Below the pieces are notes generated by a model that had not been told where the DNA came from, made no database searches, and saw nothing but the letters and a program-made list of their open reading frames with translations. A stretch of DNA of 11,921 nucleotides from Acidimicrobiales bacterium. GTDB taxonomy: Bacteria > Actinomycetota > Acidimicrobiia > Acidimicrobiales > RAAP-2. The DNA is taken from positions 1-11,921 of the forward strand of contig JADGOF010000037.1 in NCBI GenBank assembly GCA_017883105.1. The letters are read 5' to 3'. This document shows positions 1 to 6,820 of this stretch, piece by piece; position 1 is the first letter of the stretch, and the number at the start of each line of letters is the position of its first letter. The translations under genes and the position numbers were made by a program.

Positions 1-303
1 GCCGAAGCGCCGGAACCACCAGTTGGGATCGCGGGCATGGGCATGGAAGTGGTCGGGGATCTGGCGCATGACCCGGTCGAAGGACCACTCCCCCGCCCCG
101 AGCTTCTGGTCGGCGACCAGTCCGAGTTGGGCCAGCATGTGCTCGACCTCGGACTCCGGTGGCTCGTTGCCGTGCCGCTTCCAGACCACCATGGGCACGT
201 CGCACACCTCGCAGGCGGCCACCCAGCAGGTGTCGTCCTCGAAGAACCACTCGGTGATCCGGGCGGCCTCGCACAGCTCGCAGTCCAGTGGGGAGCCGGT
301 CAC
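1..303 (-). CDS. Small CxxC / HxHxH protein, HIT-like tail, partial at 3' end
   Basis: The reading frame is open from a GTG at 303-301 to the window edge, giving 101 visible residues without a stop. The visible part has two zinc-knuckle-like pairs, C8-x2-C11 and C31-x2-C34, with an extra C26. It then has a PMVVWKRHG segment (37-45) and, near the end, IPDHFHAHAR (82-91), which places H85, H87 and H89 in an HxHxH pattern like that of HIT nucleotide-binding proteins. It resembles small uncharacterised actinobacterial proteins as I remember them; no function is established. Its GTG overlaps the TGA of the upstream PASTA kinase (GTGA) and it has no Shine-Dalgarno of its own, so it is probably translated by coupling to the kinase. 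Codon use is strongly GC3-rich, as in the neighbours, which supports real coding. A metal-binding regulator or a degenerate HIT hydrolase are both possible; this is inference. Confidence 0.72.
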   Translation of the reverse strand, partial: MTGSPLDCELCEAARITEWFFEDDTCWVAACEVCDVPMVVWKRHGNEPPESEVEHMLAQLGLVADQKLGAGEWSFDRVMRQIPDHFHAHARDPNWWFRRFG

Positions 304-2249
304 TGGGTATACACGTTGACTGTGGTCCCCGGGGGAACGGACGAGCCGGCCGTCGGGTCGGTGGAGAGCACCTTCTTCGAGCCCGGGGGCCCGTAGGGGC
401 CGGCGACATGGAGACCGAGGGACTCGAGCGTGCCGGTCGCCCGGGTGACCGACTCCCCGACCACGTTGGGAATGATCACCGGTTGCGGGCCGATGGAGAC
501 GTCGACCGTCACCTTGGCCCCGAACGGCTGCGGTCCGGCCGCGGCGTCGGGCGCCGTGCCGATGACCTGGCCACTCGGAACCGTGGAGCTGTACGCCTTG
601 TTCTCCGCTGGGACGAATCCGGCCGCGGTCAGGACGGCCGAAGCGGTGGCGTAGGAGGAGGTGGGGCCGGTCACCACCGGGACGACCACCGGAGCGTGGC
701 CCTTGGAGATGACCATGGTCACGGTCGAGCCATAAGGGGCCGTCCCGGTGGGCGTGGAGGTGATGATGGCGCCGGCTACCACGGTCGCGCTGTACTGGGC
801 CGCCGCGGGCGGGCACACCCCGACCAGATGGTCGGCCTTCAGCACCTGGATGGCGTCGTTGCAGCTGGAGAAGGTGGTCAGATTGGGGACCGTCACCGGA
901 GGAGGCCCGGACGAGATCGTGGCGGAGATCACCGACCCCTCCTTGGCAGTCACCGGCTTCCCCGGGACGCCGGGGGCCGGCCGCTGGCTCATGATGAGGC
1001 CGGCGGCCAGGGTCATGCTGTGCTGATGGCCGGTGACCCGCACCGTGAAGTGGTCGGCCCCGACCGCCCGGTTGGCCTGGGGGACCGACCTGCCCACCAC
1101 GGACGGGACAGGGTGGCTGGCCACGAATATCCTTGCTTCGGTGGCGTAGACCACCCCGGCGACCAGGAGCGCCACTGCCAGAACGCCCACTCCCGCCACC
1201 CGCGGCCAGCGCCGCTTGGTGGCCGATCCCGCCTTTCGGTCGTGGGTAGGTGTTCCCTTCTTAGCCTCCCTGAGTGACGTAGCCAGCGCCGGGGAACCCA
1301 GGTCGGTCAGGTTCTGCTCGTCGACGTCGAACCGTTGGCGCCGGGCGGACCGCACCATCGCTCTGTCCACCTCCTTGGACTCCTCTTGAGGGACGGCATC
1401 AACGATCGGCACCGGCTCGGGCTCGGGAAGGGCGACGGCCAGGGCTTCCAGGCGCACGGTGAGTTGGGCGGCGTCATAGCGCTCGGCCGGATCGGGAGCG
1501 GCGGCCCACACCAGCACGTCGCCGAGCGGACCGAGCGCTTCGTGCTCCGGGAGGAGGGTGCCCACTCGGGCCATCAGGGTGGCGATGGTGGTGTCCCCGA
1601 TGAAGGGAGTCTCACCGGTCACCCCCTCGTAGAGCACCAGGGCCAGGGCGTAGACATCGGCCTTGCCGTCGAGCACCCACCCTTCGACCAGCTCGGGAGC
1701 GGCATAGCGGGCCGTGCCCAGGATGGCACCGTCGGGCTCGGTCCACGCCGCCTCGGCCAGGGCCCGGGCCAGGCCGAAGTCGGCGATGCGCAACCGTCGA
1801 TCGGCGTCGAAGAGCAGGTTGGCCGGCTTGATGTCCCGATGGATCAGCCCCCGCCGGTGGGCGTAGTCCAGGCCGGCTGCAGCTTCGAGGCCCACATGGA
1901 CGGCCTGCTGCGGGGTGAACAGCGCCCCGGTGTCGTAGACCTGGCGAAGGCTGCCCCCGGCCAGGTACTCGAGGACCAGGTAGGGCTCGTCGTTCTCCTC
2001 ACCCCAGTCGTAGCACTGGAGGATGTTGGGATGGTTGAGCGCAGCCACCGCCCGGGCCTCGGCCCGGAAGCGCTTGAGGAAGGCCTGATCGCCGGCCAGG
2101 GCGGGGTGGAGCACCTTGATGGCCACCCGACGGTGCAGGGTCACGTCGTCGGCCAAGTAGACGTGCGCGGACGCACCGGTGCCCAGGGCGGTTACAAGTC
2201 GGTAGCGGCCGCCGAGGACACGCCCGATGGAGTCGGTGATACTCGGCAT
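300..2249 (-). CDS. Transmembrane serine/threonine protein kinase with four PASTA repeats (PknB type)
   Basis: 649 aa. The N-terminal cytoplasmic kinase domain (about 16-272) has every catalytic element: glycine loop G23-x-G25, K45 in VAIK, E64 of helix C, HRD 137-139 with K141 and N144, DFG 157-159, and the APE motif at 184-186. A juxtamembrane linker rich in charge leads to one membrane helix (about 349-369). Four extracellular PASTA repeats follow, starting near 380, 452, 521 and 591. Kinases of this layout sense cell-wall muropeptides and control growth and division. PASTA repeat 2 holds the only two extracellular cysteines (C463, C479). The activation loop is unusual: the positions of PknB T171 and T173 are E171 and D173. 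The start is ATG with GGAG just upstream. The stop overlaps the next gene as GTGA. It is not next to the usual division genes (pbpA, rodA, pstP) within this window, so I give no pkn letter. Confidence 0.95.
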   Translation of the reverse strand: MPSITDSIGRVLGGRYRLVTALGTGASAHVYLADDVTLHRRVAIKVLHPALAGDQAFLKRFRAEARAVAALNHPNILQCYDWGEENDEPYLVLEYLAGGSLRQVYDTGALFTPQQAVHVGLEAAAGLDYAHRRGLIHRDIKPANLLFDADRRLRIADFGLARALAEAAWTEPDGAILGTARYAAPELVEGWVLDGKADVYALALVLYEGVTGETPFIGDTTIATLMARVGTLLPEHEALGPLGDVLVWAAAPDPAERYDAAQLTVRLEALAVALPEPEPVPIVDAVPQEESKEVDRAMVRSARRQRFDVDEQNLTDLGSPALATSLREAKKGTPTHDRKAGSATKRRWPRVAGVGVLAVALLVAGVVYATEARIFVASHPVPSVVGRSVPQANRAVGADHFTVRVTGHQHSMTLAAGLIMSQRPAPGVPGKPVTAKEGSVISATISSGPPPVTVPNLTTFSSCNDAIQVLKADHLVGVCPPAAAQYSATVVAGAIITSTPTGTAPYGSTVTMVISKGHAPVVVPVVTGPTSSYATASAVLTAAGFVPAENKAYSSTVPSGQVIGTAPDAAAGPQPFGAKVTVDVSIGPQPVIIPNVVGESVTRATGTLESLGLHVAGPYGPPGSKKVLSTDPTAGSSVPPGTTVNVYTQ

Positions 2250-2400
2250 GATTCTCCATCCAGGCTACCGAGTGCAGCCCCCCGAGCGGTGGAGGGTGGG
2301 CACCCACACAAGTTCACCGCCCTGGCGCGTGGTCCGCAAGGCCTCGACCGGCCGGCGAGCCGGCTTTGGACATCTGCGGTAGCCCTGTCGCCGTACACGC

Positions 2401-2434
2401 GAAGAGGGACGGGGCCGAAGCCCCGTCCCTCTTC
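2401..2434 (-). terminator. Strong hairpin terminator with cUUCGg tetraloop
   Basis: A perfect 15-bp inverted repeat (2401-2415 with 2420-2434) encloses a 4-nt loop. Read on the minus strand the loop is TTCG closed by a C-G pair, the classic hyperstable cUUCGg tetraloop. On the plus strand the loop would be CGAA. This orients the element to minus-strand transcripts. It begins 36 nt after the stop of the secreted-protein gene and lies before the kinase gene. No U-tract follows, as is common for actinobacterial hairpin terminators; it could also act as a 3' mRNA stabiliser. Confidence 0.85.
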
Positions 2435-2443
2435 CAAACGACT

Positions 2444-2457
2444 CCCGATCGCTCGGG
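2444..2457 (-). other. Short GNRA-tetraloop hairpin after stop codon
   Basis: A 5-bp stem (CCCGA / TCGGG) has a loop that reads GCGA on the minus strand, a GNRA tetraloop. It begins 13 nt after the secreted-protein stop and 9 nt before the large UUCG hairpin, so the transcript would end in two tandem hairpins. The stem is short and could arise by chance. Confidence 0.45.
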
Positions 2458-2470
2458 CGTCACCAACAGG

Positions 2471-3157
2471 TCAGCTGATGACCAGTGAACTGCTGGCGCT
2501 GTCGACGTTGGCCGTCAACACGTCGGAGCCGGGGATCGTCAGGTTGTTGATGAAGCTGGACGGGTCACCCGGCCCTGGGGCAAGCGTCACCGTACCGAGG
2601 CACACGGTCATGCTGTAGGTCGAGTACGTGAGCGGCTTGGGCGGCTTCACCGATCCACTGATCTGGAAGCCAGCCTCGGCACCACAGGAACCTCCGGGGG
2701 AGATCCCAACTGACGCCTTGGTCTTGCCGGAGAAGGCGTGTCCGTCCACAGTCAAGTTGATCTTCTTCAGCGCCTTCTGAATCGCAGCACTTCCGGAACC
2801 GGCGAACTGGCTCCAGGTTCCGTAGTAGGTGTCACCCTTGATGCAGCCAGGGACCGGGGTGCCGGGCGTCTTGCCGCACTTGGTGTTCTTGCTCGTGATG
2901 GTCCTTCCAATTGTGCTGCCACCACTTCCACAGCCGGCACCAGCAAAGGTGATCCCCGACGATGTGTCGGCGTTCGTCTTGGCAGTCGTCACCGAACCGT
3001 TGGCGGAGAGTCCGCCATTGAAGGTCACGACGCCGCCGTTGAGACTGCAGGTGTAGGTAGGGGCCGCGACCGCCGTACCGGCGCCCAACGCGCCGACAGC
3101 GACTGCGCCCATAGGCATGGCGGCCGCTGCAGCGACCATAAGCAGCTTGCGAATCAT
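2471..3157 (-). CDS. Secreted six-cysteine protein of unknown function
   Basis: 228 aa. I do not recognise the family. An N-terminal Sec signal peptide is clear: MIRK, then a long Ala/Met/Val-rich core, and an AVAA motif with cleavage expected near residue 31-32. The mature part (about 196 aa) is rich in Gly, Ser and Thr, predicts as mostly beta strand, and has exactly six cysteines (37, 76, 94, 105, 158, 186), enough for three disulfides. No catalytic motif, LPxTG anchor or C-terminal membrane helix is visible. The frame is open upstream to 3238, but ATG 3157 is the right start: it has an AAAGGAG Shine-Dalgarno 5 nt away and puts the signal peptide at the N-terminus. Codon choice looks less GC3-extreme than in the neighbours. 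The gene stands alone, with its own promoter region upstream and a strong terminator downstream. A structural or adhesive surface protein is one guess. Confidence 0.85.
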   Translation of the reverse strand: MIRKLLMVAAAAAMPMGAVAVGALGAGTAVAAPTYTCSLNGGVVTFNGGLSANGSVTTAKTNADTSSGITFAGAGCGSGGSTIGRTITSKNTKCGKTPGTPVPGCIKGDTYYGTWSQFAGSGSAAIQKALKKINLTVDGHAFSGKTKASVGISPGGSCGAEAGFQISGSVKPPKPLTYSTYSMTVCLGTVTLAPGPGDPSSFINNLTIPGSDVLTANVDSASSSLVIS

Positions 3158-3162
3158 GTTTG

Positions 3163-3169
3163 CTCCTTT
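3163..3169 (-). promoter_or_regulatory. Strong Shine-Dalgarno deciding the secreted-protein start
   Basis: AAAGGAG with a 5-nt spacer to ATG 3157-3155. It is the clearest ribosome binding site in the window and rules out the in-frame starts further upstream. It lies 4 nt after a GNRA-capped hairpin in the mRNA leader. Confidence 0.85.
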
Positions 3170-3173
3170 GTCT

Positions 3174-3189
3174 TCCATGTCTCCATGGA
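3174..3189 (-). promoter_or_regulatory. Leader hairpin with GAGA tetraloop just upstream of the RBS
   Basis: On the minus strand TCCATG and CATGGA form a 6-bp stem around a GAGA loop (GNRA type), ending 4 nt before the Shine-Dalgarno. It does not cover the RBS, so it is more likely to stabilise the 5' region or keep the RBS exposed than to block it. The plus-strand 10-mer at 3181-3190 (CTCCATGGAG) is also a DNA palindrome and could instead be a protein site. Confidence 0.5.
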
Positions 3190-3330
3190 GGTTCGAGTCT
3201 GAGAACATCTGTCCCCCGACGCACAGCACACAACACAACGAGATTGGCCCCTGATTCGTTACATCCTCAAATCGAAACCACTCAGGTCCTCCCCTTGCAT
3301 GCGACGGCCCAAAGCGAAGCGCACATCAGT

Positions 3331-3387
3331 GGGGCACCGAGCTGGGTCTTCATCAGAGCAGACTGCCCGGTGGCGTTGCAAGCCCCC
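3331..3387 (-). other. Possible structured element in the mRNA leader
   Basis: On the minus strand CACCGGGC (3372-3365) can pair with GCTCGGTG (3342-3335), 8 bp with one G-U. An outer GGGG (within 3387-3383) can pair with CCCC (3334-3331) across a one-sided 10-nt bulge. The inner loop has a further GTCT/AGAC pair. It does not match any riboswitch class I know. Confidence 0.3.
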
Positions 3388-3458
3388 AGGCTCCCCCTTC
3401 ATGAATCGACCTGGCTCAGATCCCCTCTTCGAACATCCCCCTTGAGTCGACATCGGTC

Positions 3459-3487
3459 AGCATAACTGTACGGATATGCCAATTCAA
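3459..3487 (-). promoter_or_regulatory. Sigma-70-like promoter for the secreted-protein gene
   Basis: On the minus strand a -35 box TTGAAT (3487-3482) is followed after exactly 17 nt by a -10 box TATGCT (3464-3459). Each matches the housekeeping consensus at 4 of 6 positions, including the key first, second and last bases of the -10. Transcription would begin near 3452, giving a leader of about 295 nt. It is the best promoter I can see in the window. A nearer, weaker promoter cannot be excluded. Confidence 0.55.
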
Positions 3488-3640
3488 GGACCTGGAACCA
3501 GAACCCGGGTGCCATGGGCAAGATACCCAGATTTTGCTGGCCGGCATTCTCACTCTCATCGCACATGGCACCGCGCTGCGTGAACTTCCTCCCCCGCTGG
3601 ACGCCCGGTGCGGTCGATCGTCGGCACTCGAAGAGGGGGC

Positions 3641-5746
3641 TCAAGGCGGCCCGCGCAACTCGCCGGACTCGAGCAGGGCGCCGAACCCGTCCGCACCGAC
3701 CACCGGCACGCCGAGCTCCTCCGCCTTGGCCACTTTGGACAGGCCCGGTTCCTCCCCTGTGACCACCGCAAAGGTCCGACGGGACACGCTCCCCGGGGAC
3801 TTGCCTCCACGGGCGAGGATCGCCTGTTCGGCTTCCTCACGCGTGTATCCGTCGAGCACGCCGGTGACCACCACCGATCTTCCAGCCAGCGTCTGCGCAA
3901 GCCTGTCGCTCGCCGTGGCATCGCCACCTCCGTGCCCACCGGCCCCGGGCTCTATCAGATTCACCCCGGCACGGCGCAACCGCTCCACCACCGACCGGTT
4001 CACCTCCGAGTCGAACCATCGCACCACGCTGGTGGCGATGACCGGCCCGACGCCGTCGATGGCAGCCAGCGTGGCCTCGTCGGCGGCCATCACGGCGTCG
4101 ATGTCCCCCAGGGACCGGGCCAGCGCCAGCGAGCCGACCTGGCCGAGGTGGCGGATGCCCAGGCCCACCAGGACTCGGCCCAGGGGTCGGGACCGCGAGT
4201 CGTCGATGGCTCCGAGGAGGTTGGCCACCGAGACCGCGGCAAACCCCTCCAGCCCGTCGAAGGTGGCCGATGTGAAGGCGTAGAGGTCGGCCACGTCGAC
4301 CAGCAGTCCGTGGTCGACCAGGAGCTGCACCCGCTGCTCCCCCAACCCTTCGATGTCCATGGCCGATCGGGAGGCGAAATGGGCGATGCGCTGGACCCGC
4401 TGCCCCGGGCAGTCGAGGTTGGTGCAGAAGGTGTCGCTCTCCTCCGGCAGCCGCACCAGGGGGCCCCCACACACCGGGCAGGCGGTCGGGAAGTGCCAGG
4501 CCTTCTTGCGACGCCGCCCCGGGGTCGGCAGGTGGCCGACCACCTCGGGGATGATGTCCCCGGCCTTGCGGACCACCACGGTGTCGCCGGGGCGGACGTC
4601 CTTCGCCCGGACCTGGTCCTCGTTGTGGAGCGTGGCCAGCGACACCGTCGAGCCGCCCACGAAGACCGGCTCGAGCACGGCGAAGGGGGTGGCCTTGCCG
4701 GTGCGACCGATGGAGACCTCGATGGCCCTCAGCGTGGTGGAGCGCTCCTCGGAGGGGAACTTGTAGGCGATGGCCCAGCGGGGGGCCCGGGAGGTCGACC
4801 CGAGGACGCGCTGGAGTGCGAGGTCGTCGACCTTGACCACCACCCCGTCGATCTCGTAGTCGAGGCCGTGGCGGTGGGACTCCCACCGCCGGCAGAAGGC
4901 AAGGACGTCGTCGAGGCCGTGGACCAGGTGGAGCTCGGGGTTGACCGGGAATCCGGCCCTTCCCAGCCACGCCAGGGTGGCCGACTGGCTGATGGCCAGG
5001 GCGGCCGTCGGCGACGTCAGGTCGGCGGCACGGTCCGGCTGCACCTCTCCGACCTGGTAGGCCCAGAACGACAACGCCCGGGTGGCGGTCACCGTCGGAT
5101 CCTTCTGCCGGAGCGAGCCGGCCGCCGAGTTGCGGGGGTTGACGAACAGCCGGTCCCCGGCCTCGGCCTGGCGCCGGTTGAGCTCGGCGAAGGCGGAGAC
5201 CGGCATGTACACCTCGCCCCGCACCTCGAGGACCTCGGGGACCGGGCCGGCCCCTGCGAGGAGCTGCTGGGGCACGGCGGCGATGGTGGCCACGTTGGCC
5301 GTGACGTCCTCGCCGGTGATGCCGTCACCGCGGGTGGCGGCCTGGACGAACCGCCCGCCTCGGTAGAGGAGGGAGATGGCCAGTCCGTCGATCTTGAGCT
5401 CGCAGACGAACGCGGTGTCGGCCGGAACCTGCTTGGCCAGACGGTCGGCCCAGGCCCCGAGCTCCTCGGGACCGAACGCGTTGTCCAGGCTCATCATCGG
5501 CACCTGGTGGACCACCGGGGCGAACAGGGTGGACGGCGCGGCCCCCACGGTGGTGGTGGGCGAGCCGGGAACGGCCAGGTCGGGATGGTCGGCCTCGATG
5601 GCCTGCAACTCGCGAACCAGCGCGTCGTACTCGGCGTCGGTGATTTCGGGGTTGTCCAGCAGGTGGTAGCGCTCGTTGTGGTGGGCGATCAGCGCCCGCA
5701 GCTCGGCGGCGCGGGCGACGGCGTCGTCGCCTCGTGCCGCGCTCAT
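3641..5746 (-). CDS. ligA: NAD+-dependent DNA ligase LigA
   Basis: 701 aa, near the usual 660-700. It seals nicks in duplex DNA using NAD+ during replication and repair. All family domains are present in order: the N-terminal Ia/NMN-binding region (HNERYHLLDNPEITDAEYD, about 23-41), the adenylation domain with nucleophile K118 in KIDG and later EIDG (298-301) and AYKF (327-330), the OB fold, a four-cysteine zinc finger (C423, C426, C441, C446), helix-hairpin-helix repeats (about 455-585), and a C-terminal BRCT domain (about 618-697). The start is the ATG of an ATGA overlap with the mnmA stop, which fits the first conserved helix. The frame stays open for another 963 nt upstream through mnmA, but that part is an out-of-frame shadow. 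It is the last gene of the coupled gabD-iscS-mnmA-ligA run. In Mycobacterium tuberculosis ligA also lies a few genes from iscS-mnmA. Confidence 0.98.
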   Translation of the reverse strand: MSAARGDDAVARAAELRALIAHHNERYHLLDNPEITDAEYDALVRELQAIEADHPDLAVPGSPTTTVGAAPSTLFAPVVHQVPMMSLDNAFGPEELGAWADRLAKQVPADTAFVCELKIDGLAISLLYRGGRFVQAATRGDGITGEDVTANVATIAAVPQQLLAGAGPVPEVLEVRGEVYMPVSAFAELNRRQAEAGDRLFVNPRNSAAGSLRQKDPTVTATRALSFWAYQVGEVQPDRAADLTSPTAALAISQSATLAWLGRAGFPVNPELHLVHGLDDVLAFCRRWESHRHGLDYEIDGVVVKVDDLALQRVLGSTSRAPRWAIAYKFPSEERSTTLRAIEVSIGRTGKATPFAVLEPVFVGGSTVSLATLHNEDQVRAKDVRPGDTVVVRKAGDIIPEVVGHLPTPGRRRKKAWHFPTACPVCGGPLVRLPEESDTFCTNLDCPGQRVQRIAHFASRSAMDIEGLGEQRVQLLVDHGLLVDVADLYAFTSATFDGLEGFAAVSVANLLGAIDDSRSRPLGRVLVGLGIRHLGQVGSLALARSLGDIDAVMAADEATLAAIDGVGPVIATSVVRWFDSEVNRSVVERLRRAGVNLIEPGAGGHGGGDATASDRLAQTLAGRSVVVTGVLDGYTREEAEQAILARGGKSPGSVSRRTFAVVTGEEPGLSKVAKAEELGVPVVGADGFGALLESGELRGPP

Positions 5747-6816
5747 CGGACCACCCCCGACCCGAGGACGTCCCCGGGCCGGTCCGGGTCGTAGAGGGCC
5801 ACCGTCTGGCCCGGGGCCACCCGGCGCTGGGGCACGTCGAAGGTCACGGCCAGCTCGCCGCCCGCCGGGCGTACCCGGCAGGGCAGCGAGGGGCCGTGTG
5901 CGCTGCACTGGGCGAGGGCCGCGAACGCTCCGGAAGCGTCGAGGCGGGGCGGCCCGTCGACCCAGGTCGGGGTATCGAGGCACACGCCGTCGGCGACGGA
6001 TGCCTCGGGCGGCCCCACCGTCACCTGGCGGGCGGGCACGTCGACTGCGGTCACGAAGCGGCGGCGGCCGTCCCGACCGTGGCCCATCCCCCGCCGTTGG
6101 CCCACGGTGACCAGCTCCACCGCCGCGACCTGGCCCAGGTCGTCGCCGGTCCGGTGGTCGACCAGGCGGCCCGGGTGCAGGTCCATCCGCCGGGACAGGA
6201 AACCGGACTTGCCCTCGTCGGAGCGGATGAAGCAGACGTCCTGGCTGTCCGGCTTGGCTGCCGTCCGCAGCCCAAGCCGGACCGCCTCGGCCCGCACCTG
6301 GTCCTTGGTCAGCTCCCCCACCGGGAACAGGCAGCGGGCCAGCTGGCCCTGCCCGAGCATGGCCAGCACGTAGGACTGGTCCTTCTTCGAGTCGGCGCCC
6401 CGCTGCAATCGGTAGTGGCCGGCGTCGTCCACCGACCGCCGTGCGTGGTGCCCGGTGGCCACCGCGTCGAAGCCGAGATCGCGGGCCCGCTCCAGCAGCC
6501 GGTCGAACTTGAGATGGCGGTTGCACTCGATGCACGGGTTGGGGGTCCGTCCCTCGGCGTGGCCCCGGACATAGGGGTCGACCACGTACTCCTCGAAGTC
6601 GGAGGCGAAGTTGAAGACGTGGTGGACCAGCCCCAGGTGGTCGGCGACCCGTCGGGCGTCGTCGACATCGGCCACCGAGCAGCAGCCCGAGTCGGAGGTC
6701 CCACCCCACAGCTTGAGGGTGGCACCCACCACAGTGTCCGGACCGTGGGCCTCGGCCAGGAGTGCCGCGGCCACCGACGAGTCGACGCCACCCGACATGG
6801 CCACCAGGACGCGCAC
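5743..6816 (-). CDS. mnmA: tRNA-specific 2-thiouridylase MnmA
   Basis: 357 aa, full length. It activates U34 of tRNA Lys, Glu and Gln with ATP and inserts sulfur to give 2-thiouridine, which improves decoding. The ATP-pyrophosphatase P-loop SGGVDSS is at 8-14. The catalytic cysteine pair is present: C95 in NPCIEC and C195 in DSQDVCFI. The tRNA-recognition stretch GHHAR (122-126) and the C-terminal beta-barrel regions also fit. The start is GTG at 6816-6814, 4 nt after the stop of the cysteine desulfurase gene, with no good Shine-Dalgarno, so coupled translation is likely. The stop overlaps ligA (ATGA). The desulfurase next door is the expected sulfur donor; no separate Tus relay genes are visible here. 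Confidence 0.98.
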   Translation of the reverse strand: MRVLVAMSGGVDSSVAAALLAEAHGPDTVVGATLKLWGGTSDSGCCSVADVDDARRVADHLGLVHHVFNFASDFEEYVVDPYVRGHAEGRTPNPCIECNRHLKFDRLLERARDLGFDAVATGHHARRSVDDAGHYRLQRGADSKKDQSYVLAMLGQGQLARCLFPVGELTKDQVRAEAVRLGLRTAAKPDSQDVCFIRSDEGKSGFLSRRMDLHPGRLVDHRTGDDLGQVAAVELVTVGQRRGMGHGRDGRRRFVTAVDVPARQVTVGPPEASVADGVCLDTPTWVDGPPRLDASGAFAALAQCSAHGPSLPCRVRPAGGELAVTFDVPQRRVAPGQTVALYDPDRPGDVLGSGVVR

Positions 6817-6820
6817 CGGA

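Larger units (their letters stand above)
3158..3640 (-). other. Gene-free region: ligA 3' flank, promoter and long mRNA leader
   Basis: About 480 nt with lower GC than the flanking genes and no convincing gene. Short ORFs here have mixed third-position bases, no RBS and no recognisable motif. On the minus strand it holds, in order, the ligA 3' flank (I see no strong terminator hairpin in it), a sigma-70-like promoter at 3459-3487, a leader of about 295 nt with a potential long-range hairpin at 3331-3387, a GNRA hairpin, and the RBS of the secreted-protein gene. I checked by eye for tRNA arms and for c-di-GMP, c-di-AMP (ydaO) and cobalamin riboswitch signatures and found none. Confidence 0.7.

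Noticed and set aside
2315..2350. Possible kinase promoter: TTGCGG, 17 nt, TGAACT on the minus strand
   Set aside because: The -10 matches only 3 of 6 bases and lacks the conserved A at the second position, which is too weak to call.
2351..2364. GCCGG/CCGGC hairpin with 4-nt loop upstream of the kinase
   Set aside because: It is only 5 bp, made of a motif frequent in this GC-rich DNA, and lies past a much stronger terminator. I see no role for it.
288..2618. Plus-strand open frames (329 and 427 codons) opposite the kinase
   Set aside because: They are antisense to a kinase with every catalytic motif, their composition is typical of shadow frames, and they have no RBS.
3181..3200. GGTTCGAGTCT on the plus strand, like a tRNA T-arm
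   Set aside because: The flanking bases do not pair as a T-stem, and no anticodon or acceptor arm can be built around it.
3259..3453. Minus-strand 64-codon ORF in the leader of the secreted-protein gene
   Set aside because: Third-position bases are mixed, unlike the genes around it; there is no Shine-Dalgarno and no recognisable motif. A leader peptide cannot be fully excluded, but I cannot support it.
3608..5794. Plus-strand open frame of 728 codons opposite ligA
   Set aside because: It is antisense to a complete LigA with all motifs. Its translation is Gly/Arg/Asp/His-rich low-complexity text typical of antisense frames in GC-rich DNA, with no RBS or domain.
5747..6709. N-terminal extension that would make LigA 1022 aa
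   Set aside because: The extra 321 codons overlap mnmA in another frame and read as Arg/Gly/Pro-rich sequence. The ATGA overlap and the LigA N-terminal domain fix the start at 5746.
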